64,000 nt of DNA from Methylotenera sp. (GCA_013141075.1 JABFRQ010000001.1:1-64000), one strand, 5' to 3'. Counted from the first letter of the stretch, positions 56,090 through 64,000 are shown. Notes: a model not told the origin generated them from the sequence alone. Made by a program: numbers and translations.

Positions 56090-57319
56090 TTAAAGGTTTT
56101 TTGTTGACAACGTAAGCGTTGCATTGGTGCCGCCAAAGCCAAAGCTATTGGATAACGCCGTGGTAATTTTCACGTTATCAATGCGTTTAGTGGCAATAGG
56201 CAAGCCTTCTGCGGCGGGGTCTAGCGTTTCAATGTTAGCAGATGCGGCAATAAAATTATTTTCCATCATCAGCAAAGTATAAATCGCCTCATTCACGCCC
56301 GCTGCACCTAAAGCATGGCCTGAGAGTGACTTTGTTGAGGCAATCGCGGGCAACTTGCCATATTGCCCATCACCAAACACCGCTTTAATTGCCTCAAGTT
56401 CTTTGGTGTCGCCCACTGGCGTGCTGGTGCCGTGCGTGTTGATGTAATCTACCTCACCAACGCCTTCTAAAGCCAGCTTCATGCAGCGCTCAGCGCCTTC
56501 GCCGCTTGGTGCGACCATATCGTAACCATCAGACGTTGCGCCGTAGCCGACCACTTCAGCATAAATTTTTGCGCCACGTGCTTTGGCATGCTCGTATTCC
56601 TCAAGCACCACAATGCCACCACCGCCAGAAATCACGAAGCCATCACGGTTTGCATCGTAAGTGCGGCTGGCTTTATCTGGGGTTTCATTATATTTGCTGC
56701 TGAGCGCGCCCATCGCATCAAACATAAATGAAAGCGTCCAATGCTCTTCTTCTGCCCCGCCTGCAAAAATAACATCTTGCTTACCGAGTTGAATTTGCTC
56801 AACACCCGCGCCTATGCAATGCGCGCTGGTAGAACAAGCCGAGCTAATGCCGTAGTTAATGCCTTTAATTTTAGCGCCCGTTGCCAAGCAAGCAGATACG
56901 CCACTTGCCATGGCTTTAGTCACCATATAAGGCCCTACGCGGCGTACGCCTTTTTCACGTAGCGTATCAATGCCTTCCATAATACTTTCATGCGAAGCGC
57001 CACCTGCGCCCACAATTAAGCCTGTGCGAATATTAGAAACTGAGGTTTCTGGCAGTTGAGAATCAGCAATTGCCTCTTGCATAGCAATCCAAGCATACGC
57101 ATGACCTTTAGCCATAAAGCGCATCAATTTTCGGTCAATCATTTCTTCAACATTTAAGTTTTTGATAGAACCTGCCACGTGTGAGCGCAAGCCTTGCGCA
57201 ACATATTCTGGCTGAAAAGTAATGCCAGACTTACCACTTTGCAAGCTATCTAATACTTCAGCTTTATTGTTTCCTAAACTAGAAACAATGCCCATTCCTG
57301 TAATTACAACACGACGCAT
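56090..57319 (-). CDS. fabB: Beta-ketoacyl-ACP synthase I
   Basis: The 409-residue condensing enzyme elongates unsaturated fatty acids. [33 protein letters not shown] opens the thiolase fold. The active-site cysteine is in [18 protein letters not shown], the first histidine in [16 protein letters not shown] and the second in [37 protein letters not shown] closes it. AAGGAGC lies about 7 bases before the ATG. It follows fabA by 45 bp, the conserved pair for anaerobic-type unsaturated fatty-acid synthesis. Confidence 0.96.
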   Translation of the reverse strand: MRRVVITGMGIVSSLGNNKAEVLDSLQSGKSGITFQPEYVAQGLRSHVAGSIKNLNVEEMIDRKLMRFMAKGHAYAWIAMQEAIADSQLPETSVSNIRTGLIVGAGGASHESIMEGIDTLREKGVRRVGPYMVTKAMASGVSACLATGAKIKGINYGISSACSTSAHCIGAGVEQIQLGKQDVIFAGGAEEEHWTLSFMFDAMGALSSKYNETPDKASRTYDANRDGFVISGGGGIVVLEEYEHAKARGAKIYAEVVGYGATSDGYDMVAPSGEGAERCMKLALEGVGEVDYINTHGTSTPVGDTKELEAIKAVFGDGQYGKLPAIASTKSLSGHALGAAGVNEAIYTLLMMENNFIAASANIETLDPAAEGLPIATKRIDNVKITTALSNSFGFGGTNATLTLSTKNL

Positions 57320-57364
57320 TTCGTGCTCCTTAAAATCTTTATTCTTAGACTAAATATTGGTTAA

Positions 57365-57880
57365 TTAGAAATTATCTGTACGCGTAAATAAACCTACACG
57401 TAAATCACTCGCCGCGTAAATTTCACGACCATCTAAACTCATCGTAGCATCGGCCACGCCCATCACCAATTTACGCATAATCACGCGTTTTAAATCAATG
57501 GTATAAGTCGCCATTTTAGCAGTTGGTAGCACTTGGCCAGAAAATTTAACCTCACCCGCACCAAGTGCACGACCGCGACCTAGGCCACCCGCCCAGCCTA
57601 AATAAAAGCCTACCAATTGCCACATAGCATCTAAACCTAAACAGCCAGGCATCACAGGGTCGCCCGTAAAATGGCACTCAAAAAACCATAAATCAGGGTT
57701 GATATCCAGCTCAGCAATAATTTGACCGTTGCCATACTTACCGCCATCTTCAGTAATAGAAACAATGCGGTCAAACATCAACATAGGTGGCAATGGCAAT
57801 TGCGCATTACCCTCACCAAACATTTCCCCCCTACCGCATTTAAGTAACTCTTCTTTTGTGAAGCTATTTTGTTTAGTCAT
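57365..57880 (-). CDS. fabA: 3-hydroxydecanoyl-ACP dehydratase/isomerase
   Basis: The start ATG at 57880 ([22 protein letters not shown]) gives 171 residues, as in E. coli (172). FabA introduces the cis double bond by dehydrating and isomerising 3-hydroxydecanoyl-ACP. The hotdog-fold active-site histidine is in [50 protein letters not shown] and the partner aspartate in LGLDAMWQ. An upstream ATG at 57904 would add eight non-conserved residues. It is followed by fabB. Confidence 0.96.
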   Translation of the reverse strand: MTKQNSFTKEELLKCGRGEMFGEGNAQLPLPPMLMFDRIVSITEDGGKYGNGQIIAELDINPDLWFFECHFTGDPVMPGCLGLDAMWQLVGFYLGWAGGLGRGRALGAGEVKFSGQVLPTAKMATYTIDLKRVIMRKLVMGVADATMSLDGREIYAASDLRVGLFTRTDNF

Positions 57881-57904
57881 TGAATTTTTGTGGCTCGTTA
57901 TCAA

Positions 57905-58192
57905 ATTTTAAAAACTCTCAGGTTTACTACCTGTAGAACGTATAACGAATTATCCACTATTTTTGCCAAATGTGTGACATGCAGGCTTATAAAGTCTGCG
58001 CAAAACTAGTATTAAATGACTTTAATCAAGCTGGTATTGCACATCAAAGCTGAATCAGTCAATAATTTTACGACAGAGCTTGGCTCATTATTCAAAGTGC
58101 GGTGGATAGAAGTAACATTAACCACGTGTTGCACACGGGCTACACGTGCTTGGCATTGAACCTGCAGGTTTAAGAAAAACGCTTTAATTTAA
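57905..58192. other. Intergenic stretch, mostly unexplained
   Basis: No ORF of note is present. It should contain the fabA promoter (minus strand). CACGTGT (58122-58128) and ACACGTG (58142-58148) form an inverted repeat without a T tract. Otherwise nothing is recognised before the repeat that begins near 58193. Confidence 0.4.
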
Positions 58193-58370
58193 GCCCCAGC
58201 AACCCTTATGGATATTGGCTTGCAGGGCATTTATAAAACGTTTAAATGTGGCGAAAATGGATGGTTTTGTAGAGAGTGCTCTCGAATAATTTATCGGGGA
58301 GCGAACTCGCGAAGCAGTCCGCCGAATGGGGAGATTCAACATAAGGCGTACCGTAAACTGGTACGCCTTA
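58193..58370. repeat. Left direct repeat flanking vapBC (includes REP-like copy 3)
   Basis: It starts with a degenerate REP-like palindrome (loop TTATGGATATT). It continues with TTTAAATGTGGCGAAAA, TGGATGGTTTTGTAGAG, TTATCGGGGAGCGAACTCG and CCGCCGAATGGGGAG, and ends with the hairpin AAGGCGTACC-GTAAACT-GGTACGCCTT. The same blocks in the same order occur at 59268-59504. Confidence 0.85.
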
Positions 58371-58516
58371 CAAGGTTTATTTCGGGTGGGAGGATGTGCT
58401 AGGAGTATGAGAGCGTGGTATTCGCTAGCTATCGCACTTCACAGTTGACTCTAACCCCTTGCCTCATATAGTCCCTTAGCGCTTGAAATACGCTACTTAC
58501 TTTTAAAAAAAATCAA

Positions 58517-58545
58517 CTTACACTGGTAAGCCAATATGCTATAAT
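58517..58545 (+). promoter_or_regulatory. vapBC promoter with palindromic operator
   Basis: An extended -10 TGCTATAAT (box 58540-58545) lies 17 bp after a -35-like CTTACA (58517-58522). The perfect inverted repeat CTTAC-ACTG-GTAAG (58517-58530) overlaps the -35, as expected for autoregulation by the VapB-VapC complex. Confidence 0.65.
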
Positions 58546-58578
58546 CTGCCCGTGTGTTTAATAAATGGAGACTAGTTG

Positions 58579-58815
58579 ATGATAATTACCGTTTCAGAAA
58601 AAGGGCAATTGGTGATTCCAGCACAGCTTAGGCGGAGTCTAGGTATTAGTGCGGGTACGCGCTTAGATATTATTCCTGAAGCTAACGGCTTTAAGGTGTT
58701 GGTTGACCATGCACGCAAAACTAAGCGCGCGGCAGATTGTATTGGCATCACGGCTTATAATGGGACACCAATCTCAATTGATGAGATGAGCGTAGCGCAA
58801 TACGCGGTTAAATAA
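58579..58815 (+). CDS. vapB: AbrB/SpoVT-type antitoxin VapB
   Basis: The 78-residue protein starts at the ATG at 58579 with GGAG eight bases upstream. IITVSEKGQLVIPAQLRRSLGISAGTRLDIIPEANGFKVLVD is a swapped-hairpin AbrB DNA-binding domain. The C-terminal part (TKRAADCIGITAYNGTPISIDEMSVAQYAVK) should wrap the toxin. It is followed after 35 bp by a PIN-domain toxin gene and is preceded by a palindromic promoter. The whole pair is enclosed by long direct repeats. Confidence 0.92.
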   Translation: MIITVSEKGQLVIPAQLRRSLGISAGTRLDIIPEANGFKVLVDHARKTKRAADCIGITAYNGTPISIDEMSVAQYAVK

Positions 58816-58850
58816 CGCTCAAGATTTACGCACTTTTAAAGATTGATAAC

Positions 58851-59264
58851 ATGATTGCAATTGATACCAATGTGTTGGCAAGGTTAGTCACTAACGATGA
58901 CAAAACACAAGCAAAAGAAGCCGCAGCACTGATTGATAGTGGTGTAGCTTTATTTGTGCCAACCACAGTATTGCTTGAGTTAGAATGGGTGTTACGTGGC
59001 GCTTATCGAATAGACAGCGCAACAATCATTCGTACTTTTGAGCATTTACTCTCTATACGAAACCTAAGTTTTGAAAGACAAGCCGAGGTCGAAATGGCAC
59101 TACAACATTATGCAATAGGTTTTGATTTTGCTGATGCCCTACACCACAGCGCGACTTTAAGCTGTGCTGGTTTTGCAAGCTTTGACAAAAAATTGGAAAA
59201 GTTAGCTGCTAAAGCCAAATTAAAACCTGTGGTTGCAGAACCAAAGCTTTTTACAAAACTTTAA
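58851..59264 (+). CDS. vapC: PIN-domain ribonuclease toxin VapC
   Basis: The 137-residue PIN-domain protein has the acidic metal-binding residues of VapC: MIAIDTNVLARLV (Asp), the Glu in LLELEWVLRGAY, and GFDFADALHHSATLSCAGFASFDKKLEKLAAK (two Asp). VapC toxins cut specific RNAs, often initiator tRNA or rRNA, in a Mg-dependent way, and are neutralised by VapB. All four catalytic-type positions appear intact, so the toxin should be active. It lies directly before the right-hand repeat. Confidence 0.93.
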   Translation: MIAIDTNVLARLVTNDDKTQAKEAAALIDSGVALFVPTTVLLELEWVLRGAYRIDSATIIRTFEHLLSIRNLSFERQAEVEMALQHYAIGFDFADALHHSATLSCAGFASFDKKLEKLAAKAKLKPVVAEPKLFTKL

Positions 59265-59267
59265 CCC

Positions 59268-59504
59268 CCGCCAGCACCCGCATGGATATTGGCTCGCAGA
59301 GCATGTGTAAAACGTTTAAATGTGGCGAAAACGAGGGCTTTAGCCCGATGTTTCAGTGAAGAGTAAGCTTTAGGTGATGTCGGCGCTAAAATGGATGGTT
59401 TTGTAGAGTGTGTTCTCGAATGATTTTATCGGGGAGCGAACTCGTGAAGTAGCCCGCCGAATGGGGAGGTTTAACATACGGCGTACCGTAAACGGGTACG
59501 CCTT
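59268..59504. repeat. Right direct repeat flanking vapBC (includes REP-like copy 4)
   Basis: The blocks of the left repeat recur in order: a REP-like palindrome with loop GCATGGATATT, TTTAAATGTGGCGAAAA, TGGATGGTTTTGTAGAG, TTATCGGGGAGCGAACTCG, CCGCCGAATGGGGAG, and the final hairpin GGCGTACC-GTAAAC-GGGTACGCC. About 60 bp with a GGGCTTTAGCCC hairpin is inserted between the GCGAAAA and TGGATGG blocks (about 59331-59391). Divergence from the left copy is modest. Confidence 0.85.
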
Positions 59505-59517
59505 ACCCGGGTTGATT

Positions 59518-60101
59518 TTATTTCCGAGAAATTTGAACAGACTCGACTAAAACACCAAAAAAATTCTGTTTTCCCTTAAGAGTAACTTTATCGGCTACTT
59601 GAATTTGACCTTTTGAATAGTTAAATCTTGCTTTAGCTAATACCAGATTGTAAAAGCCATCATTACCTTCAGTTTTAAGGTAAAGGCTTAACGATGGATA
59701 TTTATATTTTGAACCTTGAGATTTTGCAGAAATAACTTGAAAGGTTTGTTCATAAGGTTTACTAGGTGAAATTTTCACCAAATATCCAAATATATCTGAA
59801 CTAAAATAAGCATGTACCGCAAAACAAAATAAAAAAGCAGTGGCCATTTTGATATATTCAGTTTTACGTTTGTAAATGAAATAGTTAATGTCCCATTTGG
59901 GCGCAGTGTGAAAAAACAATAGAGCCCCAAGCGACCAAGCAACAAACCAGAAAAAAATCTATGCAAAAAATCGTGTTGGTATAAATAAGGCAATCCACCA
60001 AAAAAAGCCGTTGAAAACACGCCTAAGCAAACAGATAAACCCAACACCAAAATATACCATCGTGATAAGTTATAAAATATATTTTTGTCCTTAATTATCA
60101 T
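59518..60101 (-). pseudogene. Membrane protein gene broken by a frameshift in a T7 tract
   Basis: Two overlapping frames make one protein of about 194 residues. The first (from ATG 60101: MIIKDKNIFYNLSRWYILVLGLSVCLGVFSTAFFGGLPYLYQHDFLHRFF) must shift at the run of seven T (59951-59957 on the given strand as A7) into the second. That second frame continues FWFVAWSLGALLFFHTAPKWDINYFIYKRKTEYIKMATAFLFCFAVHAYF and ends ...FGVLVESVQISRK. One extra T would restore the frame. The repaired protein has about four membrane helices and a beta-rich C-terminal domain; I recognise no family. It may be a decayed gene, a phase-variable gene or a sequencing error. Confidence 0.65.
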
Positions 60102-60210
60102 CCCTAAATTTCTCACCTGCTACTTTCGCACGAACGACAGGAGCAGCTATTTTATCGTAGCCAATTCCAGTGCTGACTGCCCCAACAATTCCACCAACTA
60201 ATAATAATAG
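60091..60210 (-). pseudogene. 3' remnant of a larger protein gene
   Basis: A coding-like frame reads LLLVGGIVGAVSTGIGYDKIAAPVVRAKVAGEKFRDDN and stops at 60091, overlapping the start of the next gene by 11 bp. There is no start codon of its own with a ribosome-binding site, and the frame is lost at the repeat that begins near 60210-60240. Gly/Ala-rich ends like this occur in large secreted or polymorphic-toxin proteins, in which case the next gene would be in the immunity position; this is a guess. The body of the gene has been replaced by the repeat. Confidence 0.45.
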
Positions 60211-60239
60211 GGGACAGACCACGGTTTCCTACAGCAAGC

Positions 60240-60315
60240 GTAGGGCGCACCCGTTTACGGTGCGCCGTGTGATTATACCAAACATTCGGCGGACTGCTTC
60301 GCGGGTGCGCCCTAC
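60240..60315. repeat. Inverted relative of the vapBC-flanking repeat
   Basis: GTAGGGCGCACCCG (60240-60253) and CGGGTGCGCCCTAC (60302-60315) are terminal inverted repeats. Inside are GGCGCACC-N7-GGTGCGCC and ATTCGGCGGACTGCTTCGCG (60284-60303). The last is the reverse complement of a block in the left vapBC repeat. It looks like a non-autonomous palindromic element, just past the chrA stop. Confidence 0.75.
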
Positions 60316-60333
60316 ACAGGCTGCTAATGCGCA

Positions 60334-61698
60334 TTAGCTCAATATAGCCGCTAAAACTCCTAGCGTTGCAAATATTAAAATCAATTTAATAATACTCAAT
60401 TTAAACTTAAATAATGCCACGCCTGCCGCTACCGCCAACGTTACCGCAAGCCAATCAATATGATTGATTAAGTGGTTGATATTTAAGGGCGCTGTAAAAA
60501 AAACATGTGTTGCAAAGAGTAATGCTAAGCTTAAAATAACGCCCACCACCGCAGCAGTAATGGCGGTAAGCGGCGCGGTAAATTTTAAATTACCTTGTGT
60601 GCTTTCAATAAATGGCGCCCCTATAAAAATAAATATGAACGAAGGCAAAAAGGTGAAGAAGGTCACTATGCTGGCCGCGACTATGCCTGAAAGTAACAGG
60701 TTTTCTGCACCAAATATTGCTTGCGTCCACCCGCCCACAAAGCCCACAAATGCCACCACCATAATCAACGGGCCAGGCGTGGTTTCACCTAATGCTAAAC
60801 CATCTATCATTTGCGTAGCACTAAGCCAGTGATAATGCCCAACCGCACCTTGGTACACATAAGGCAGCACCGCGTACGCACCACCAAATGTTAATAATGC
60901 TGCTTTTGTGAAAAACCAGCCCATTTGCGTAAGCGTTGCTTGCCAACCGTAAATAATGGCCAGCAAACCCATTGCGGCAAACCATAAAGCCAACCCTACA
61001 GCTAATATTTTAGTTAAGTGTTTAAGGCTGAATTTTGCATGGCTTGGTGTAGGCGTATCATCATCAATCACCGCTTTGCCATAACATTTATTAGCAGACT
61101 GATGCCCGCCGCCAGCGCTAAACGTAGTTGGCGAATAGCGGCTGCCCACATAGCCGATTAAAGCTGCGCTTAAAACAATCAGCGGAAACGGCAGCTTAAA
61201 AATGGTAATCGCCACAAAAGACGCGAGCGAGATAAGCCACAGCCATTTATTTTTTAAAGCACGGCTACCAATGCGATACGCCGCAAATAGCACAATAGCA
61301 ACCACCGCAGGCTTAATGGCGTACAAAACACTCGCAACCATAGGCTGGTTGCCGAACTTCAAATAAACGTAAGTAAGCGCAATTAAAATAACCAGCGAAG
61401 GCAGCACAAACAGGCAACCTGCAATTAAGCCGCCTTTTGTGCGGTGCATTAGCCAGCCTATATAAATGGCTAATTGCTGCGCCTCTGGCCCTGGTAACAC
61501 CATGCAATAATTGAGCGCATGCAAAAAACGCTTTTCTGAAATCCAACGTTTTTTCTCAACTAAATCATGGTGCATTATCGCAATTTGGCCAGCGGGCCCG
61601 CCAAAGCTTACAAAACCTAATTTTAACCAATACCAAAAAGCTTCTTTTAGCGTGGGCGCTTTAGGTGCAACATTTAGCGCCTCGTCATTTTCTGCCAT
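60334..61698 (-). CDS. chrA: Chromate transporter ChrA (two-domain)
   Basis: The 454-residue membrane protein of the CHR superfamily contains two homologous halves. The first has FWYWLKLGFVSFGGPAGQIAIMHHDLVEKKRWISEKRFLHALNYCMVLPGPEAQQLAIYIGWLMH. The second has FFTKAALLTFGGAYAVLPYVYQGAVGHYHWLSATQMIDGLALGETTPGPLIMVVAFVGFVGG. FGGP and PGP motifs are diagnostic. About 10-12 helices are expected. It exports chromate or transports related oxyanions. The ATG at 61698 (GGTGA upstream) is preferred to one four codons earlier. It is a single gene; no chrB regulator is adjacent. Confidence 0.93.
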   Translation of the reverse strand: MAENDEALNVAPKAPTLKEAFWYWLKLGFVSFGGPAGQIAIMHHDLVEKKRWISEKRFLHALNYCMVLPGPEAQQLAIYIGWLMHRTKGGLIAGCLFVLPSLVILIALTYVYLKFGNQPMVASVLYAIKPAVVAIVLFAAYRIGSRALKNKWLWLISLASFVAITIFKLPFPLIVLSAALIGYVGSRYSPTTFSAGGGHQSANKCYGKAVIDDDTPTPSHAKFSLKHLTKILAVGLALWFAAMGLLAIIYGWQATLTQMGWFFTKAALLTFGGAYAVLPYVYQGAVGHYHWLSATQMIDGLALGETTPGPLIMVVAFVGFVGGWTQAIFGAENLLLSGIVAASIVTFFTFLPSFIFIFIGAPFIESTQGNLKFTAPLTAITAAVVGVILSLALLFATHVFFTAPLNINHLINHIDWLAVTLAVAAGVALFKFKLSIIKLILIFATLGVLAAILS

Positions 61699-61740
61699 AT
61701 TTTTCACCATAAAAGTGGCTTTTTAATATTGTAAACTGGC

Positions 61741-62034
61741 TTAATCGTTAAACTTTTTACGTGCCTCTGAAACTGCTTTTACAATGCTGCTCCAAGCTTC
61801 TTCGCCACCTTTTTTAAGCTCTTCCCAAGCATCGCCTGCGGCATCTTGCACTTCTGCCATTTTAACTTTAGCTTCGTCACGTTTAGCTTTTAACTCAGCT
61901 AATTGCTCAGCATATTTATCGCTTAACTCAGCTTTTGCCTCGCTGGCTTTAACTTCTAGCGCATCAATATCTGTACTCCATTCATCTAATTGTGCTTTAA
62001 GTTTTGCTACGTATTCGTCTTTTGTACTCATCAT
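61741..62034 (-). CDS. Small coiled-coil protein
   Basis: The 97-residue protein (ATG at 62034 or 62031, GGAG upstream) is almost entirely alpha-helical and rich in Lys, Glu and Ala: YVAKLKAQLDEWSTDIDALEVKASEAKAELSDKYAEQLAELKAKRDEAKVKMAEVQDAAGDAWEELKKGGEEAWSSIVKAVSEARKKF. Heptads run through the first 70 residues. The end resembles stress-induced coiled-coil proteins found in many proteobacteria, whose function is unknown. It lies between metZ and chrA on the same strand, 28 bp after metZ. Confidence 0.75.
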   Translation of the reverse strand: MMSTKDEYVAKLKAQLDEWSTDIDALEVKASEAKAELSDKYAEQLAELKAKRDEAKVKMAEVQDAAGDAWEELKKGGEEAWSSIVKAVSEARKKFND

Positions 62035-62062
62035 ATTTACTCCATTATTTAGTTGATAAAAA

Positions 62063-63247
62063 TTACCCTAGTATTGCCAAATCAGCCTTTAAATCTTCTA
62101 CATGCTCTAAGCCTACTGCAATTCTCACTAAGCCATCGGTAATGCCTGCCTCTGTCCTCGCCTCAGCTGTAATGCGGCTGTGCGTGGTAGTGGCTGGGTG
62201 TGTAATCGTACTTTTTGCATCACCCAAATTTGCGGTAATTGATATAAGTTTAGTTGCATCAATTAACGCCCAAGCGGCTTCTTGCTGGGTTTGGCCTGCT
62301 TTTGCTTTCACTTCAAAACTTACAATACCGCCGCCGCTTAGTTGCTGCTTCATTGCTAAAACATGTTGCGGATGCGATGCCAAACCTGGGTAATACACAC
62401 GCGCAACTTGTGGCTGTGCTTCAAGCCAAGTGGCGAGTTCAAGCGCACGTTTAGCATGCGCTTCCATACGCACATGCAGCGTTTCTAAACCTTTTAAAAA
62501 CACCCAAGCGTTGAATGCGCTCATGGTAACGCCTGCTGTGCGTAAAAAACCGTACACAGGCTCCATCAGCGCTTTAGAGCCTAGCACGGCTCCGCCCAAG
62601 CATCTACCCTGCCCGTCTATATATTTAGTGGCAGAATGAATAATAATGTCCGCGCCTAACTCTAACGGGCGCTGAATGGCAGGCGTGCAGAAGCAATTAT
62701 CTACCACCAAGTGTGCGCCTGCCTTGTGGGCGATGTCAGCCAATGCTCTAATATCGCACACTTCGGTGAGCGGGTTTGATGGCGTTTCAGCAAAAAATAG
62801 TTTGGTTTTAGGCGTAATCGCAGCTTGCCACTCAGCTGGATTTGTCAGTGAAACATAGGTCACTTCTAAACCCCAACGTTTTAAAATATTACTAAACAAC
62901 TGCACGCTCGTACCAAAAATGCTACGTGAGGCCACAATATGGTCACCCGCATTGCATAAAGCCATGACGCAGGCGAGGATGGCCGACATGCCTGTAGAGG
63001 TTGCCACGCATTGCTCTGCTCCTTCTAGCGCCGCCAGTTTATTTTGAAACATGGTCACCGTTGGGTTAGTAAAGCGCGAGTAAATATTGCCAGGCTCTGT
63101 GCCGCCAAAGCGCGCTGCTGCTTGTGCTGCACTATTAAAGCGGAAGCTGGAATTTAAAAATAAGGCTTCAGAATTCTCGCCATATGCTGTCATCTCGCTG
63201 CCTGCGCGTACGCTTAAAGTTTCTGGGTGGTATTGGTTTTTTGTCAT
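62063..63247 (-). CDS. metZ: O-succinylhomoserine sulfhydrylase
   Basis: The 394-residue PLP enzyme makes homocysteine directly from O-succinylhomoserine and sulfide. It belongs to the Cys/Met metabolism family: YHPETLSVRAGSEMTAYGENSEALFLNSSFRFNSAAQAAARFGGTEPGNIYSRFTNPTVTMFQNKLAALEGAEQCVATSTGMSAIL, LVVDNCFCTPAIQRPLELGADIIIHSATKYIDGQGRCLGGAVLG (PLP Lys). It follows purF, as in Pseudomonas and many betaproteobacteria. Four in-frame ATGs lie between 63247 and 63259; 63247 has GAGA six bases upstream. A SAM-II-like riboswitch and a terminator lie in its leader, so it is probably repressed by S-adenosylmethionine. Confidence 0.93.
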   Translation of the reverse strand: MTKNQYHPETLSVRAGSEMTAYGENSEALFLNSSFRFNSAAQAAARFGGTEPGNIYSRFTNPTVTMFQNKLAALEGAEQCVATSTGMSAILACVMALCNAGDHIVASRSIFGTSVQLFSNILKRWGLEVTYVSLTNPAEWQAAITPKTKLFFAETPSNPLTEVCDIRALADIAHKAGAHLVVDNCFCTPAIQRPLELGADIIIHSATKYIDGQGRCLGGAVLGSKALMEPVYGFLRTAGVTMSAFNAWVFLKGLETLHVRMEAHAKRALELATWLEAQPQVARVYYPGLASHPQHVLAMKQQLSGGGIVSFEVKAKAGQTQQEAAWALIDATKLISITANLGDAKSTITHPATTTHSRITAEARTEAGITDGLVRIAVGLEHVEDLKADLAILG

Positions 63248-63275
63248 CATCATTCTCATTTTTAGGGCATTAAAA

Positions 63276-63305
63276 AACCCGTAGTAGCTTACGCCAAAAC
63301 GGGTT
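63276..63305 (-). terminator. Terminator in the metZ leader
   Basis: On the minus strand AACCCGT and ACGGGTT enclose 16 bases and are followed by six T, ending about 20 nt before the metZ start codons. It may be the expression platform of the preceding riboswitch, or the end of the purF transcript. Confidence 0.75.
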
Positions 63306-63315
63306 CTTTTTTAAA

Positions 63316-63396
63316 CTCGCTTTAGCTGTATTTATTATGCGCCCGCAAGCTGAGTAAGACTTTGTTTAAGTTAAGTCACTCAAATCAGCGCAAGTT
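63316..63396 (-). promoter_or_regulatory. SAM-II-like riboswitch upstream of metZ
   Basis: On the minus strand the element reads TTGCGCTGATTT, a 33-nt extra hairpin region, GCTTGCGGGCGCATAAT, then AAATACAGCTAAAGCGAG. It shares the SAM-II landmarks GCGCTGATTT, a closing GCGC, and ATAAAT-NN-AGCTAAA in order. P1 is TGCGC/GCGCA. CTC(A)GCTT can pair with AAGCGAG to make the pseudoknot. The insert folds as GAGT-GACTT...AAGTC-TT-ACTC. SAM-II elements control met genes, mainly in alphaproteobacteria. A hairpin TAAGCCTAA-C-TTAGGCTTA (63402-63420) lies just before it. Confidence 0.8.
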
Positions 63397-63434
63397 AATG
63401 TTAAGCCTAACTTAGGCTTACGTCAAGCAAGCAA

Positions 63435-64000
63435 TTATTCGGTGACTTCTTCCAAACTATCAATCAAGTTTAAATCCATTTGGGTGCTAGCATTCGCTGG
63501 TTTTTGCTTTTTATTCACATCGCCTCGGGCGGCTTCAATGTTGGCTAAATACGCGTCATTGATGTCTCCTGTAACGTATTTTCCATCAAAACATGAGCAA
63601 TCAAAATCTTCAATTTTTGGATTATTGCGCTTAACGCCAGCAACCAATGCGTCTAAATCTTGGTAAATCAGCGCATCTGCGCCAATTTCTTGGCAGATTT
63701 GTTCATCGGTGCGGTCTGTAGCAAGCAACTCATCACGGCTAGGCATGTCAATGCCATACACATTTGGATAACGCACTGGCGGCGCAGCAGAAGCAAAATA
63801 CACTTTATTTGCGCCTGCATCGCGCGCCATTTGTACAATTTGTTGTGATGTTGTGCCGCGCACAATGGAATCATCCACCAATAACACGTTTTTACCTTTA
63901 AATTCTATGCCAATCGGGTTGAGTTTTTGGCGCACTGATTTTTTGCGCAAAGCTTGGCCTGGCATAATAAACGTGCGGCCAATATAACGGTTTTTAATGA
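63435..64000 (-). CDS. purF: Amidophosphoribosyltransferase, C-terminal part (5' end outside window)
   Basis: The visible frame is open to the window edge and begins [89 protein letters not shown]. The PRPP-binding loop [18 protein letters not shown] and the surrounding text are diagnostic for PurF, the first committed enzyme of purine synthesis. The tail [26 protein letters not shown] is also typical. The N-terminal glutaminase domain lies outside. metZ follows, after a leader with a riboswitch. Confidence 0.96.
   Translation of the reverse strand, partial: IKNRYIGRTFIMPGQALRKKSVRQKLNPIGIEFKGKNVLLVDDSIVRGTTSQQIVQMARDAGANKVYFASAAPPVRYPNVYGIDMPSRDELLATDRTDEQICQEIGADALIYQDLDALVAGVKRNNPKIEDFDCSCFDGKYVTGDINDAYLANIEAARGDVNKKQKPANASTQMDLNLIDSLEEVTE

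Noticed and set aside
58122..58148. Inverted repeat CACGTGT...ACACGTG as a terminator
   Set aside because: There is no T tract on either strand and no gene ends nearby.

Overview
The window looks like chromosome of a methylotrophic betaproteobacterium of the family Methylophilaceae (Methylotenera-like). The main evidence is a lanthanide-type PQQ methanol dehydrogenase (xoxF, 45.3-47.2 kb), oxidative sugar-phosphate genes (pgl, zwf), and betaproteobacterial gene orders: tyrA-aroA-cmk-rpsA-ihfB-lapB-pyrF, alaA-hom-thrC, fabA-fabB and purF-metZ. The genus is inferred from gene content, not from an rRNA; I saw no rRNA or tRNA gene, prophage, integrase or CRISPR array.

Layout. 0-5.3 kb: the start of a MoxY-like sensor kinase, then dihydroxyacetone kinase genes dhaL and dhaK, separated by an oppositely oriented DNA-modification module. 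That module is an EcoRI-family adenine methyltransferase whose 5' end carries about 18 copies of a 7-bp repeat, translationally coupled to a DUF262-HNH nuclease. In this sequence the methyltransferase start codon is out of frame, so the module reads as phase-OFF. 5.3-10 kb: periplasmic-type DNA ligase, DCC oxidoreductase, a GbsR/MarR regulator divergent from an SDR protein with a clear promoter/operator, and gltX. 10-18.5 kb: a PilZ-like protein, a tripartite RND efflux operon and its divergent TetR regulator. 18.6-26.6 kb: aromatic amino-acid, translation and LPS-control genes, ending in a ComEA-like exported protein. 26.6-40.8 kb: metG, apbC, pgl/zwf, dcd, a PLP decarboxylase, a run of secreted proteins of unknown role, and folA.

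41-50 kb is the most regulatory stretch. A GlrK-QseG-GlrR type two-component system is followed by two TGTC-N10-GACA-like sites and a sigma-54 promoter in front of a small exported EF-hand protein. Next come xoxF and a divergent MocR regulator. A second, near-perfect sigma-54 promoter at 49.2 kb leads into a 145-nt stretch with no ORF that ends in a strong terminator, a good candidate for an undescribed small RNA. 50-58 kb: thyA, thrC, hom, alaA, fabB and fabA. 58.2-60.3 kb is a repeat-rich accessory island: vapBC between two long direct repeats, a membrane-protein gene broken at a T7 tract, and a remnant of a larger gene. 60.3-64 kb: chrA, a coiled-coil protein, metZ and the 3' part of purF. 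A SAM-II-like riboswitch followed by a terminator lies in front of metZ.

The most interesting items are the phase-variable methyltransferase/nuclease module, the GlrR-linked sigma-54 promoter before the EF-hand gene next to xoxF, the sigma-54 small RNA candidate, the SAM-II element, and the repeat-flanked toxin-antitoxin cassette.
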